64,000 nucleotides of DNA from Capronia americana (Eukaryota; Ascomycota; Eurotiomycetes; Chaetothyriales; Herpotrichiellaceae): the NCBI GenBank assembly GCA_016110215.1, contig JADWQD010000021.1, positions 248,001-312,000 on the forward strand. The letters are read 5' to 3'. Below are positions 33,132-43,988 of this stretch, piece by piece. Numbering within the stretch: position 1 is the first letter of the stretch; each line of letters starts with the position of its first letter. Under the pieces are notes generated by a model. The model had not been told where the DNA came from. It did not search any database and saw nothing but the letters and a program-made list of their open reading frames with translations. The translations under genes were made by a program, and so were the position numbers.

Positions 33132-34563
33132 ATGCCGCCGATGAAGACTACACCGCCTGCAAAGGTCCTCAAGACTGAGCGAACTCACGAGGAGAACCAG
33201 GAAAGGTCAGCGTTTCCTGCCATGGATAAGAGCTACTGGACTCGCGCTGACTTTCAAAAGAGCATATATCGCCGCCTCGAGAAGAAGTGATCGAAGCTTG
33301 GAGGCTCGAATAGAATCGGCTCGGAGAGCATCTGAAATCCACAAACGGCGGACGGGCCGGTCACTTCGTGTGACTGAGCAAGACGTGGTCAATGAAGAGA
33401 TGTATGAAGAGGAGGAGGATGATCTGCCATTGCAGTACAGGCGGCTCACAGAACATCTGCAGACTGGCTCAGCCGACTTCAATCGGCGGCTAGCAGCGTA
33501 TCTGACAAACCAGGTGGCTATGCGGGCCGCGATGGAGCAAATGGCCCAAAGTCCGTATAGCCTTCTCGCCAACCGCGCTTATCAAGGCGGCTCCGGTATG
33601 TTCCCTTCTCCTATGCTCCCTCAACAGCAGGGCATGGTTCAATCACCGAGCGCATACCACCGTCCGGCCCCCTATCCGTCACCACATCACCCTAGCTTCC
33701 GTCAGGTACATGGCAGAACGTCCTCAATGCAAGCAATGCCCACAGCTCAAGGATTGACATCTCCCCCGGGGTCCGTCCAACAGGGCTCGATGGATAATCG
33801 CAGGATGTCGACGCCGGCTTCAGCGCATTCCGATCTGGCAACTGGTCAACAAATCCGAACACACGGCTTGGAAGCGGACGCTGAATATCAACGGCAGACT
33901 CAGTCAGCGACACTGCCTCAAGGCGCTTCCGGACAAAATGCATTCCTGCCGTTATGGCGAGACATGGGACCTTTCACCACTTCGCTGCCACCAGAGTCCC
34001 AGCAGATGCTCGCACAGGCACCAGGCTTCGACATCAGTGACCCAGGCTATGCCATGCTCATGCACGGCTCGGAGCAGTTCATCAACGATCCGTACTATCC
34101 GTGGCAGAATATGCACGGCAGCATCAAAGGTATGCCTGTCCACCCCTCAGCATATCAGGGTATGTCGGCGACACTGGCGCCGGCCGTGCTAGAGAAGAAT
34201 GCGGACCGTACCGTGGAGCAATCTGGCACCTCTGCGTCCACTTCTGCCCCTACTGCCGGTCTTGATTTCAAATTCAGCCAAGAAAGCAAGGAGCCCGGTT
34301 TCAGCGCAATAACAGGTGATATGACCACCGGTTCAGGTCAGGCGACCCCTGCCGGCGAGGGCTTCTGGGACCACTTCGTCATGGAGAGCAGCTGGGAGGA
34401 TGGCGCGAAAGGGATCCATCGTCCCGGCGTTGACAGCACTCCTGGTGATGACAATATGCCTGATGGCGATAGTAAGCCTGTCGTTGAGAGAATGTCCGGC
34501 AGCAATCTTCGCAGCGTCGAGGTTGGATCTGGAGGCGAGGCGGAAAAGAAACACGGCGCTTGA
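33132..34563 (+). CDS. Uncharacterised conserved-looking protein, Gln/Pro/Met-rich
   Basis: Exon 33132-33205 and exon 33261-34563 join through a 55-nt intron to 458 residues; the spliced frame reads ERAYIAASRRSDRSLEARIE, which supports the junction. Residues 15-110 are the ordered part: a highly charged helical region (ESARRASEIHKRRTGRSLRV, then EEMYEEEEDDLPLQYRRLTE) followed by DFNRRLAAYLTNQVAMRAAM. The remainder is Pro/Gln/Ser/Met-rich, with QQG and HPSFRQ patches, like the activation regions of nuclear regulators. I recall similar N-termini in uncharacterised proteins of other filamentous ascomycetes, but know no name. A nuclear role is a guess. The pyrimidine-rich leader suggests a long 5' UTR. 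Confidence 0.8.
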
Positions 34564-35907
34564 ACTTCGCGTGTTTGTTTTGCGGTTATTGTGTTGACCC
34601 GTCTGGCGTTTTGGCGGGTTCATCACTTTTGGTGTCCCGTGCACCTGAGAGTCGAGAGACGATGACTGTTCACTATTGCTTTCTATGGGACATTGGCTTG
34701 GACGTTGTTTGCTGCAATTCAGTCCTAGGGATGTGGTGTTGACGTCTAGAACTTGGAGGTCTCCAGATGATGTCCCCGGGTTCATGGTTGGATACCCAGA
34801 CGTCATGAAATGAGATATGAAAAATGTGGCAAGGCAATCTACAGGCTCGAGCAAGCGACGTTGGTGGGAATTTGTCCAGGGCCTGATCCTGTACTACCGA
34901 CTCTTCGCGATATTGACTTTCAAGGTATTCTCGGAGGGAGGGGAGGGAAGAAACTCCCCGCCGCAGCTCAGGGGTTTGCATAGGCGGGGAGATAATTCAA
35001 GGTATATTATAAGCAACGAAGCAACAAGCAACAAGCAGTACCGAGACAATCCCTGATGGTTGGACGGGACGTGGGAGGCGGGCGCTCGGTAATCTGATAT
35101 GGATATGGATATATTACTCTATAAGGACCCGCAAAGGGAAACTTTCCCCTCTCTCTCTAGAATCCTATTCACCTGAACACGTCGTCCTTTCACTTGGCAT
35201 CCTACTGTAGTATCCTAGAACATATCACCGGTCGAGCATCGTGGTTCCCTACCCACCTGAGGTCCTTCTCTCACTGCAAGACCAACCACTGGTGTTCAAG
35301 TCCCGCCAAGAATGGGCGGGAATGTATGGGCATATGAGTCTCTCGAGCTGTGGTTATAGTTATGTATATACACAGCAGATGGAACTTCCGCCCAACTTGA
35401 CAATCAATACATATCCCGGCGTGTAGTTGCCGTGGCGAGTTGAAGACAAGGGACGGGTTCCAAGTCTGCTGGGTGAGAAGGGGCATATACATATCCTACA
35501 TACCTAGGTACACATACATACACGAAGACATGCAGGCCACACATACATACATACATGTACCATGAACGGAATTGTTTCAAGAGGGGGCCAAAGAGCGCAA
35601 AACTTGAGTATTAGTGGGGTATCTAAGTATATTCAGATCTATGTTTAGCTTTTGGACGGCTGCCACTGCACACCGTGCGCGCCGATGTCTCAGGTCCTCC
35701 GTCGTGCCTCGATACGAGACGACAAGCGCCGTAAGCGGTTGGAACCCGGTTCAAGCAGCTCAATGAGTGAGTGCTGAGCATCGCGTTTAGATGTCCAAGC
35801 CCAGATTGGAACCTGAACCCTGGCCGGTCTTCCTAACGGCTTTGTTTTTTGGGATGTCGTTGCCATTCCCGCGAACAAATCAGGAGGTATGCCCTCGATT
35901 TCCATTA
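34564..35907. other. Intergenic between convergent genes
   Basis: About 1.3 kb between convergent 3' ends. AT-richer than its surroundings, with a short GATATG repeat near 35097-35113 and an ACAT repeat at 35539-35557. No gene recognised. Confidence 0.55.
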
Positions 35908-37676
35908 TCACCCCTTAGCCGAACTCCCTTTCCGTGACAGCTCCCCGCTCGGTCGGAGCCCGCTGTTCCCACTGCTGACGCTGGGGCGTTGTCCCAAATC
36001 CATGCTCTTCCTCACGCTGCTGGAACTGCTTCTTCGACGCCGCATTCTGATCTCATTAGGGTCTGCTGCATCCACGAGACCGCCCGCTCGGGCAAACAAG
36101 ATGAGGATATCCGTCAAGGAGACGACGCCGACCAGACGGCCTGAGATGCGCGCCCCGGGTAGTGACGAGGCCGAGATGGACGGGCCTGTAGGTGCAATGA
36201 ACGGGGCCTTTGGCGAGGAATCCACCACGGTGCCTGGGGAGGTTGAGAAAGGATCTGACGATGGGGTCGCCGTGGCGACGGGAGGGGTGAGGGCATGTCC
36301 TACGCCGCTGGCTTGCGAGAGAGACGACGAGTGGCTCGATGTTGGCGCCAGGGTCGCAGAATGCAGGGACGGGGTGGGAGGGCCGGAGGAGGATGGCGAG
36401 ATGGGCTCGGTGATCCACATCCTGTGCGATTTGGTCGCGACGAGTTTGGCGACTGTGTGGGCGAGAGTGGAAAGAGGCGTGACGTGGAAGACCGGGAACG
36501 AGTCTTTCCCTTCGTACATGCCTCGTGTGGAGAGGATGACGGTGATGAAGTGGATGCAGGTGTTTCGGAGGAGCGGCAGGGAGGAGGATTTGGTGAGGAG
36601 CTTGACATCGACGCTGGAGATGTTGCCGATGACGTTGTAGTTCTGGTCGATGACCGGTAGCGAGGAAACGCCTTCATTGAGAAGCAGAATGAGCGCGTCA
36701 GAAAGAGGGCTGTCGCCACTAAAGTAGAAGGCTTGTTAGTCAGGATTCCAGTACAGGGAGATGGTTCCAGCATACTTGATGGCCACGACGTCGTTGGATC
36801 CAATCTTCAGGTCGCGCAGGTTCTGGAGATACAGTTGGTCGAGCACGGGAAAGCTCCTGCCATTCTCCCAGAGGAATCTGATCAGGCGACTCTGGCTGAG
36901 CACGCCGGTGGCTTCGTTGGTGGTCTCGTTCCTCACCACGACGCGGTGCACGCCCTTTCCGAACGTCTCAATCGCCTTGATCAGGTTCGAGTCCTCGTCC
37001 AGAAAGGTCAACGGCTCCTTCTTGCTCAGATCCTGGATTTCTCGCAGGTGGATGCCCTTGCCTTCGCGCGCACGTTGCGCTAGCTCCAGGAATTCCTGTG
37101 CATGTTCTCCGTCGTCGGGGCGCCACAGACCGACAACAAGCAAGAGGTAGGCGTTGAGATCTCGGTGGTCGAATGTCCCGAGAACCTGCGACCCGGCCTG
37201 CTCGCGGATGAGGACAACCGGGGCGCCTGACTCGATGAGCAGCTATCGCGGACGGGGAGTTAGTATCTAATTCTGCCTGCAGAAGTGATTGTGCGGTGTC
37301 GTACATTTGTGGCAGCCTCAACCCCGGTGTCAATATCGACAAACCTCAAATCATCCGGGTTGACCAGCTCTTTGACCTTGACCTCCTGCCAATTCCTCCC
37401 CGCAAATCTGGGGTCCGGGTTCCGCATGGGCGGATTGTCAATGAGATCTTGTACGGCGATGTGCGACAGGGACTGCTGTCTGGAGGATCGTGGCGAGGGA
37501 GGATGGCCTCGTAGTTCGTGGAAGCTCTGACGATGTTGGGCGGCGGCACTGGGCATAGACGGGATACGCAGGGAAGGTGTTCTGCCGCCGGTCGAGGGCG
37601 AATCCATGCTGGAGCGCGAAGATATAGCTGCTGAGGGAGGACTGTTGACCGGTGGATCCCGGTTGGGCGTCGCCAT
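35908..37676 (-). CDS. Sds23/Moc1-type CBS-domain protein
   Basis: Exons 37305-37676, 36776-37242 and 35908-36718 on the minus strand give 549 residues. The N-terminus is Ser/Pro-rich; ELRGHPPSPRSSRQQSLSHIAVQDLID then leads into four CBS repeats, for example VKELVNPDDLRFVDIDTGVEAA, FLDEDSNLIKAIETFGKGVH, SGDS-type PLSDALILLLNEGVSSLPVI and PLSTLAHTVAKLVATKSHRM. The spliced junction ...DVVAINGDSPLSDAL restores the third CBS. A Ser-rich insert sits in the fourth CBS before GRLVGVVSLTDIL. In yeasts Sds23 and its homologues restrain PP2A-type phosphatase activity and link glucose or stress signals to mitosis, budding and cell separation. CBS pairs bind adenine nucleotides. The ortholog call is firm; the role in this fungus is inferred. 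Confidence 0.9.
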
Positions 37677-38197
37677 ATTGCCTGGGCACTGTTTACTGGT
37701 ATCTGTTCGTATCTTTGCTGGCGGCAGGCTGCGATCGAGCGGGCGGTGGAATGGTGGTCGAAGTGGGGACGAGGTCGCGGCTCAATTGGCCGCGGGGCGC
37801 AGCTTGTGACGGAGTGGTGTGATGTGTCGCGAGCTGTGCGTTGATGACTGAGGAGTGAGAGATCTAGATTCTGTTAATCTCTCGTGCCCAGAATCTAATC
37901 GTAGGATGGCCGTCTAGAACGCAGTCGAGGATGTCGTGCCCGTCAGTTGCTACGAGAGCCGTGGACGTCGTTGCAAGTACCACGGGATAAAGCAGCGCTG
38001 ACGGGGCCAGCCATCAGTAGGCCTGCAGGAGGTTGGAATTCAGCAGGCCTCCAGGCAAGGATATCCTACGGATTTATCTACTCGTAAACACTCGTACGTC
38101 AGAGACAATTCACAGGTCCATGCACTTGTTTCTCTGCGTAATACACAGATAATCCTCAATGCCCGCCCCAGACATCTCTGAGATGCAACTATACTGG
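37677..38197. other. Intergenic, Sds23 promoter side
   Basis: About 520 bases upstream of Sds23 and downstream of the next minus-strand gene. Nothing else recognised. Confidence 0.55.
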
Positions 38198-39700
38198 TCA
38201 AGCCTTGAATTCCTGAAGCACGTCTGCCAGATTTTTGCGCATCGGCTTCATTGTAGGTCGGCCTTTTGGGCCACGCTTCGGTGGAGGTGATGCTGTTTCT
38301 GGAGCTCGCTGTTCTTGATTCCTGGTCCTTTTTGGTTGCTCACAATTGCTACTCACTCTTCTCTCTTCCGTGGCCTTCTGACTCGGTGTATTGACCCTGT
38401 CAAACCAGATGGTGCGTTGGCCTAGAGAGCCCGTCAGAACCAGTTCCAGTACGAGACGCGCGCAGACACAGACGGGGGAAGCAAGGATCCTCTCCCATGT
38501 GGCCCAAGGTGGATCATCAAGGTACGGTCTTTGAGGCACAGGGGGGAATACGCACCGGGAAAATCATCGACAATATGTGACCATAGACGGGGAGTGCCCA
38601 ACCAGACTTCAAGCATGGGTAGTTGCTGTGTAAGGTTCGGTCGCCTGCTGCTGGCCAACTGGTTGAACAAGTCTTGACTTTCGTAGTAGCACCCTGATAT
38701 GGAGCCAGCGTGGAAATCGTCGCTCCTGAGTATAGGCCGGAGGCTCTTAGCACTCCGCTTGGCGTGCCTTGCTTCCCATCCCGCTGCCTGAGATGTCTTC
38801 TCCCAGTTAGCTCTGTTCTTTTGATGCATGTTCGGACAATCGGTTACGATGATATAGCAAAGAGACGGGAAACGGTGCGTGTATTTGAATATCCATTGGT
38901 CCAAATTTGCCTGCCAGCCAAACATGAGAACCCGGAGGTGCTGGAACGCTTGGCCCGAGGCCGCCAGTTGCGTCCATGATAGCATCAGTCGTTCGTCGAA
39001 GCTGGATCCGACTTCGCTGTACTCATTGCCCGTGTCAGAAACGTCGAGAATTGCGAGATTTGTAATGGTGTGAATGGATACGAGATCTTGAGTGCGTAAC
39101 TGCCGGGGCGAGACGCGAAGGCAAGTGAGCCATTTCGTCTCGGGGGATGTGATGCCCTTGTAGTACTCCGTCAAAGGCAGCGACGGTTGCTTGAGACGTA
39201 TGAAGTATCGATACTGCCGTTGCCCGAATTCGTCCGCCTCAGGATACACAGCGGCGAGTGTCCTCCAGGCGTGGAAAGTCTCGGCTCGTCTATACAGATG
39301 TTATTTACTTTCTCTGGTGGAGGTAGTACGAAGGGCCATACGTAGCCACTACTTGCTCCCAGATAGACTCCGCCATGGCCCACGGTATGCTCGCAAAGTG
39401 CTCTGATGTGAGGTTAGAAAACTCATGAACCACCTTCGCCCTTGCGATATCTGCCAGCGAACGAGCACCCTTAGCACTCGGTGCAGGTTTTGTGACCGCA
39501 TGTGGTGTGTTATGTTCGCGGGTCCAATCTGAATGTTTGTTGCGGTTGGGCGTAACCTCGATTTCATAGTAATATCCCCTTTCGGGGTCGAACTGCTTTT
39601 CAGCCACTGTGATTGCAGATGGCGACGACGGCGCATAACTGTGCTGTGTTCCACGGCCTGAAGGTCCTCGCTTCGACGGCTGAGATCGACTGTAGGCCAT
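38198..39700 (-). CDS. Uncharacterised protein with F-box/LRR-like body
   Basis: Minus-strand exons 39342-39700, 38556-39289 and 38198-38421 give 438 residues. The first junction (52-nt intron GTATGG...ATAG) joins WEQVVAT to RAETFHAWRTLAAVYPEADE in phase. The body has LRR-like strands (ITNLAILDVSDTGNEYSE, FQHLRVLMFGWQANL, FPSLCYIIVTDCPNMHQ) and reads like fungal F-box-type proteins, though a true F-box is not evident; MAESIWEQVVATRAETFHAW is a faint candidate. The basic tail (PPPKRGPKGRPTMKP) resembles an AT-hook-like GRP motif. The last intron is 134 nt, longer than its neighbours, and most of it is open in the tail's frame, so the last junction is uncertain. Confidence 0.65.
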
Positions 39701-40233
39701 GTTTTGGTCGCCAAAGGGTCCCACACCTTGTAGCACCGCGCCGCCGCAATGCTAGTGATTCAACGCAATGTTGGCAATGGACTCAGATTCGTTGCCTTCT
39801 TAAGCGACAGAAGCAGACCTGAGCAGCTTGGTCATCGCGATGAGAGATTCTTTGGCCATTGCCGTTAGGTGTGGCTCCCTATTCAGATCTATTGATCAGG
39901 CATTCGGCTTCCTGTCTTTACTCAACACATGTCCCAATGCCAATGAGGATCGTTCGAGTCCGTTCGAGTCCGTACGAGTCGCCTCCTTTGACCTTTGCTA
40001 CCTGGCGCTTGACTGGAAGACTGAAGCACGATGGGAAAATCTTCGCGATCAACGATACCACGTGACCTCGCGTTTCCCCCGGATGACATCATTGCTCTGA
40101 CGCGTTCTGTGCATGTTATTTCATGAGCCTGCTTTCGCCTGCTTTCTGCCATAACACCCCTCGTTGAGTAACGCGGACGAAATCGAATTATTAGTGTCAC
40201 ACATTCTCGTCCACCATCTGACATACTTTAATC
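39701..40233. promoter_or_regulatory. Divergent promoter region with decamer repeats
   Basis: A 533-bp gap between divergent start codons, containing the CGTTCGAGTC repeats at 39951-39980. No coding exon recognised. Confidence 0.5.
39951..39980 (+). repeat. Three tandem decamers CGTTCGAGTC
   Basis: Two perfect copies (39951-39960 and 39961-39970) and a third with one change (CGTACGAGTC, 39971-39980) in a divergent promoter. The head-to-tail spacing of exactly one helical turn would suit cooperative binding, but this is speculative. Confidence 0.8.
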
Positions 40234-41236
40234 ATGGTCGTGCTCCGTAATGGAAAACAATCCGGCGAGGCTGCCGATCCAGAAACCCGCAAGGCGACGA
40301 GCAGCCTGAACCACAAGCGCGATAGATCACCCGATTCGTCAGACAAGGAAAATGCCAACCCCTCTTCAGGAGCACCAGAGGGTGGCAGCGCAGAAATCGA
40401 CAAACTCGACCACGGGAGACAGCTGTAGTAACCAAGCTTCTTCAAAGAAAACGAAGCTGAACTCTTCGGAGACCACAAAGCGACGTATGCCTGGCCACCA
40501 GAAGCGCGACAAAGCCAATGCCGCCGATACGAACCAGGCACAAGAAGACCACGAACTCAAGGACAAGCATAGCTCGACTGGTACCCAGGCTTCTAAGAAA
40601 AGGACGAGGAAAGATCTCGAGATCGAATGGGATCGCAGTCAATTACGAGACCCTCGTCCTACCCCAGAACGGGTACTTCTGCCTCGCCGATCCGAATATG
40701 ACCTCACCGAGGAGGAAAAGGAATTGTTCAAAGGTCCGCCGCCGAAGCGTCCGAAGGCAAAGGGACGCTTGAACGCGTTCGAAAAAGACCAAATGTTCCG
40801 CGAAGGTGCGAAGAAAAACATCGCCCACAGTTTCCATGAGTTGTACATCTGCTACGATAAAGGCCCCAGAGGCTCTCCTACCTACGATGAGGCTGGATTG
40901 CAGCTGGACTACCAGAAGGTAGCAGACTGGATGAAGCCTCGGGGATACAACAAACAAGCCATGGTCAACGGTATAGAAAGAGCGATCAAGCGTAGCCAAG
41001 ATGAGGCGAGCAGGATGGCCGCGGCCTTCTTCGAAGGCGGACAAGCCCCAGACGACGGAGGGAGTCGGGCCATTGACCTACTGAAGGACAAGGTCTCGAA
41101 GGATCTGGGTATTGCCTGGCATAAGATCACTCCTGCCAAGGTGGAACAATGGGCCAAAATGGGATTTCCCAAAGAAAATCCACGCGACTATGTGTCCTCT
41201 ACGCTCACTCAAAAGGAGAAGAGGAGGTTCTCTTGA
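40234..41236 (+). CDS. Uncharacterised basic protein
   Basis: The main exon is secure: its frame runs to the stop at 41236 and encodes RSEYDLTEEEKELFKGPPPK, a linker RPKAKGRLNAFEKDQMF, then a helical block (NIAHSFHELYICYDKGPRGS, YDEAGLQLDYQKVADWMKPR, GYNKQAMVNGIERAIKRSQD). The upstream Lys/Ser-rich part has KKTKLNSSETTKRR, a likely nuclear signal. The start exon from ATG 40234 (MVVLRNGKQSGEAADPE) is in another frame; the best GT-AG pair joining them is 40338-40428, giving 303 residues, but this loses a KENAN stretch and is uncertain. The alternative is a start at 40352 (MPTPLQEHQ). No domain recognised. Confidence 0.65.
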
Positions 41237-41868
41237 ATGCTAAGGGGGGCTAGCTTGAGGAAATGAACATGTGCATGATGCGCGGAAGCAGACACCGCAA
41301 CCGACCTTTCGGCATTTGAGCTACCCAGTATGTTAGATTACCCTCAAGACTGGAGGATTGACAAGGCACACCCGATAGAGTTGGTAGTGGCACGCTTGTT
41401 GCTTCCCCGCATTCAGCTTCGGTCGGACAAACGCCGACGTACTCCGGAACATGCTAGAAACCAAGAAAAAACATAGACTTGCCCAAACAAGATGCTTCCG
41501 CCCTGGAGTTGTTGGAGACTTTGGGCTCGTCGACCTTCTGCCCTACCACAGTGCGAGATGAGTCACTTAGAGTGTTGAGAAGATGACGCCTCATTGAAAC
41601 GTGCGGGGTCAGGCCAGGAACAGCAACGCATAAAGGCAGTTGGACTTCATCTTTAGCTTCCAATGATCGTCAAGACAGCTCGACGCGAGCTTTGCATCAC
41701 ACAGAGCTCGAGAAAAATGACGACTCTCTGCGATTTGCGGGGTTCAGCGTGCATTGGGATGAGAAGGTCTCGACAGGAACGCCGGAGCTTAAATAGCTGC
41801 TCGATTGCTTACTGAAAGCGTCCAGCCCTGTTTCCCACACACACACACACACAGACATTGCAGGCACA
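41237..41868. other. Intergenic, upstream of lactonase gene
   Basis: About 630 bases. A (CA)9 microsatellite lies at 41836-41853, directly before the lactonase start codon and so likely within its 5' UTR. Otherwise nothing recognised. Confidence 0.55.
41836..41853 (+). repeat. (CA)9 microsatellite
   Basis: Simple dinucleotide tract, 15 bases before the lactonase ATG. Likely length-variable between strains. Confidence 0.9.
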
Positions 41869-43765
41869 ATGCAACTTCCGGTGCTCTTCAGCAGCTTCGC
41901 TTCTGTCATAACGTTGGCATCGGCCCAGTCCAACTCCAGTCAAGTTTTACTGGTGGACCAGAAGAGTTTCAATGTCCTGAGACCCGTTCCACCTCCTTCA
42001 CAGTCCAACTTGACGACGGTAAGGCACGAAGACTGCTAGTCCTGTGAGACATCCTAACCTCGTCACAAGATCTTTGTACCTCCTGGCATCACGCTGCAGG
42101 AGGCCCTTAACAAACCTTTCCATGTCTACGACGAGTAAGTCGCCCTTGTCCACGGAATCGATATCAAGGAAGGCCAAATGTCCTCCGAGTCGGCTGTTCT
42201 GGGCTACCTTGCCTCTGTTTCACAACTGCAGCGCGACCGAAGCAGATACTGACGTTATCCCAGTGCCTTCTACGATATAATAGGGCCAAATCCTACGTTG
42301 ACCGTGATTGCTAGTCAGGGGACCAATCCTCTATTCCACGAAGCTGTTGTCTGGTAAGTTCAAGAGCCGCAGTCGTTTGTGTTTTGTTGGCTTCGAGACC
42401 AAATGCTGATATTCCAGCCCAGGTATCCACCAACGGTAAGTTGGCTATACCTTGGCAGCTCATGGATGAACGAACAAATGTCTGCCTGGACGAGACGGAT
42501 GTCTCCGTCGCCTCCCCCTTCTAGACGTCACTCTCAAACTGTCTGCTATACCTGAACAGGATTTGACGTATCTGCAGGATGAAGTCTTCTTTGTACAAAA
42601 CGCTGGAGCTGCAGCCGCTGGGACTGGTCTCAACAAATCCAATATTATCCAGAAGATTGCTTTGAGTCAGGCTGCTGCGGTATCATCCATGCGAAATGCG
42701 AGTGGCCATGTTCAAGTCCAGACGGTGAATGCTACGCCACCAGTGATCAATTCCAACGGTCCGCACCCCTCTCCCGTGAACTTTCCATTCCGCTATTTGT
42801 TTGAGTGCCTGACGAATCATACAGGAGCGACGCTATACCGCGGTCAACTCCTCTTTACGGGCGAAGGCCAGGGCAACAACACAGCACCTGCTTTGTACGT
42901 CGTCAATCCACTACCTCCCTACAACAGCTCTAGTAAGTGCACGCCCCTAGAAGGTCCCCCCATTTTTTCCGGATCGTCCATTGGATTGATGCCCTTGACA
43001 GTCCTTGTGAACAACTACTTCGGTCGACAGTGGAACTCATTGAATGACGTGGCGGTGAACCCTCGCAACGGCGATGTATACTTCACAGATACCCTCTACG
43101 GCTACCTTCAAAACTTCCGACCCTCCCCAGAGCTGCCAAACCAAGTGTATAGGTTCAATCCTTCGACAGGCGCAGTCACAACCATAGCTGATGGGTTCGA
43201 ATTGCCCAATGGTACGTTGAAGTTCACAAATAAAACCTTGACAGCGAGTAGGCGGCTAATGTGACTATTAGGCATCACATTCTCGCCCAACGGATCCTAT
43301 GCCTACATCACCGACACAGGGGCTCAATACTCGAATTTTGGCTATAACATGACGGCCCCGGCATCGATGTCAGTTAACCCCTTTGAGATGTCGTCCTCTG
43401 AGTCTTGTTTTCCGTGGGCACACCTTCTTTGAACTGACGAGTTGTGATCCCCACCTAGCTACCAATACACGGTCCTCGATGACGGGACGTGGACGAACCG
43501 CAAACTCTTCGCGTATGTTTCGCCAGGCATCCCGGACGGAATCCACTGCGACACCAATGGGGCAGTCTATGCGGGCGTAGGGGACGGTGTTGTCGTCTAC
43601 AGTCCCTCGGGCACGCTGTTGGGCAAGATCTTCTTGGGCACCACGTCGGCGAACTTCAACTTTGCGGGGAAAGGCAGGATGGTCATTTGTGCCGAGACGG
43701 AGCTCTATTACGCCACGTTGGCGGCCGAGGGAGCAGTAGTCCAGAGCGAGCTGCCACCGCAGTAA
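41869..43765 (+). CDS. Secreted SMP-30/gluconolactonase-type six-bladed propeller
   Basis: Nine exons (41869-42018, 42070-42134, 42264-42353, 42423-42435, 42560-42758, 42825-42932, 43002-43211, 43272-43368, 43459-43765) join in phase to 412 residues. A signal peptide (MQLPVLFSSFASVITLASAQ) and several NxS/T sites show secretion. Propeller marks include YLQDEVFFVQNAG, NSLNDVAVNPRNGDVYFTDT, YRFNPSTGAV and ADGFELPNGITFSPNGSYAYITDTG: the acidic metal-binding and catalytic positions of SMP-30/SGL proteins (Glu, Asn, Asp) are plausibly kept in NDVAVN and PDGIHCD. Family members hydrolyse sugar or aryl lactones with a divalent metal. Substrate unknown. Exon 4 is only 13 nt (G TAT CCA CCA ACG), and its junctions rebuild the conserved WYPPT. 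A stretch 42759-42824 is open in frame but breaks the NGATLYRG strand, so it is treated as an intron. Confidence 0.88.
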
Positions 43766-43988
43766 GGGCGTGTCACAGAGAAGGTCGAGGGTGAATGCCT
43801 GAATCGGCGACTTGAGCGCGGCGCCGCTTCTGCTATCACGACGCAGGAGGAAACAAAGGTGTTGGAACTTGTCAGCCTATGACCCTCGCATGCAAACTTC
43901 TGCTCTGTTCCGTCAGTAGCAGCCTTTCTCCCAGTTGCGGTGCGGCCTTCTGGGTGCTTGTTGACCTTTTGGCCATCTAGACCGCCGA

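Noticed and set aside
35849..36640. A 263-codon plus-strand frame opposite Sds23
   Set aside because: Antisense to CBS-domain coding sequence; composition mirrors the Ser-rich insert on the other strand.
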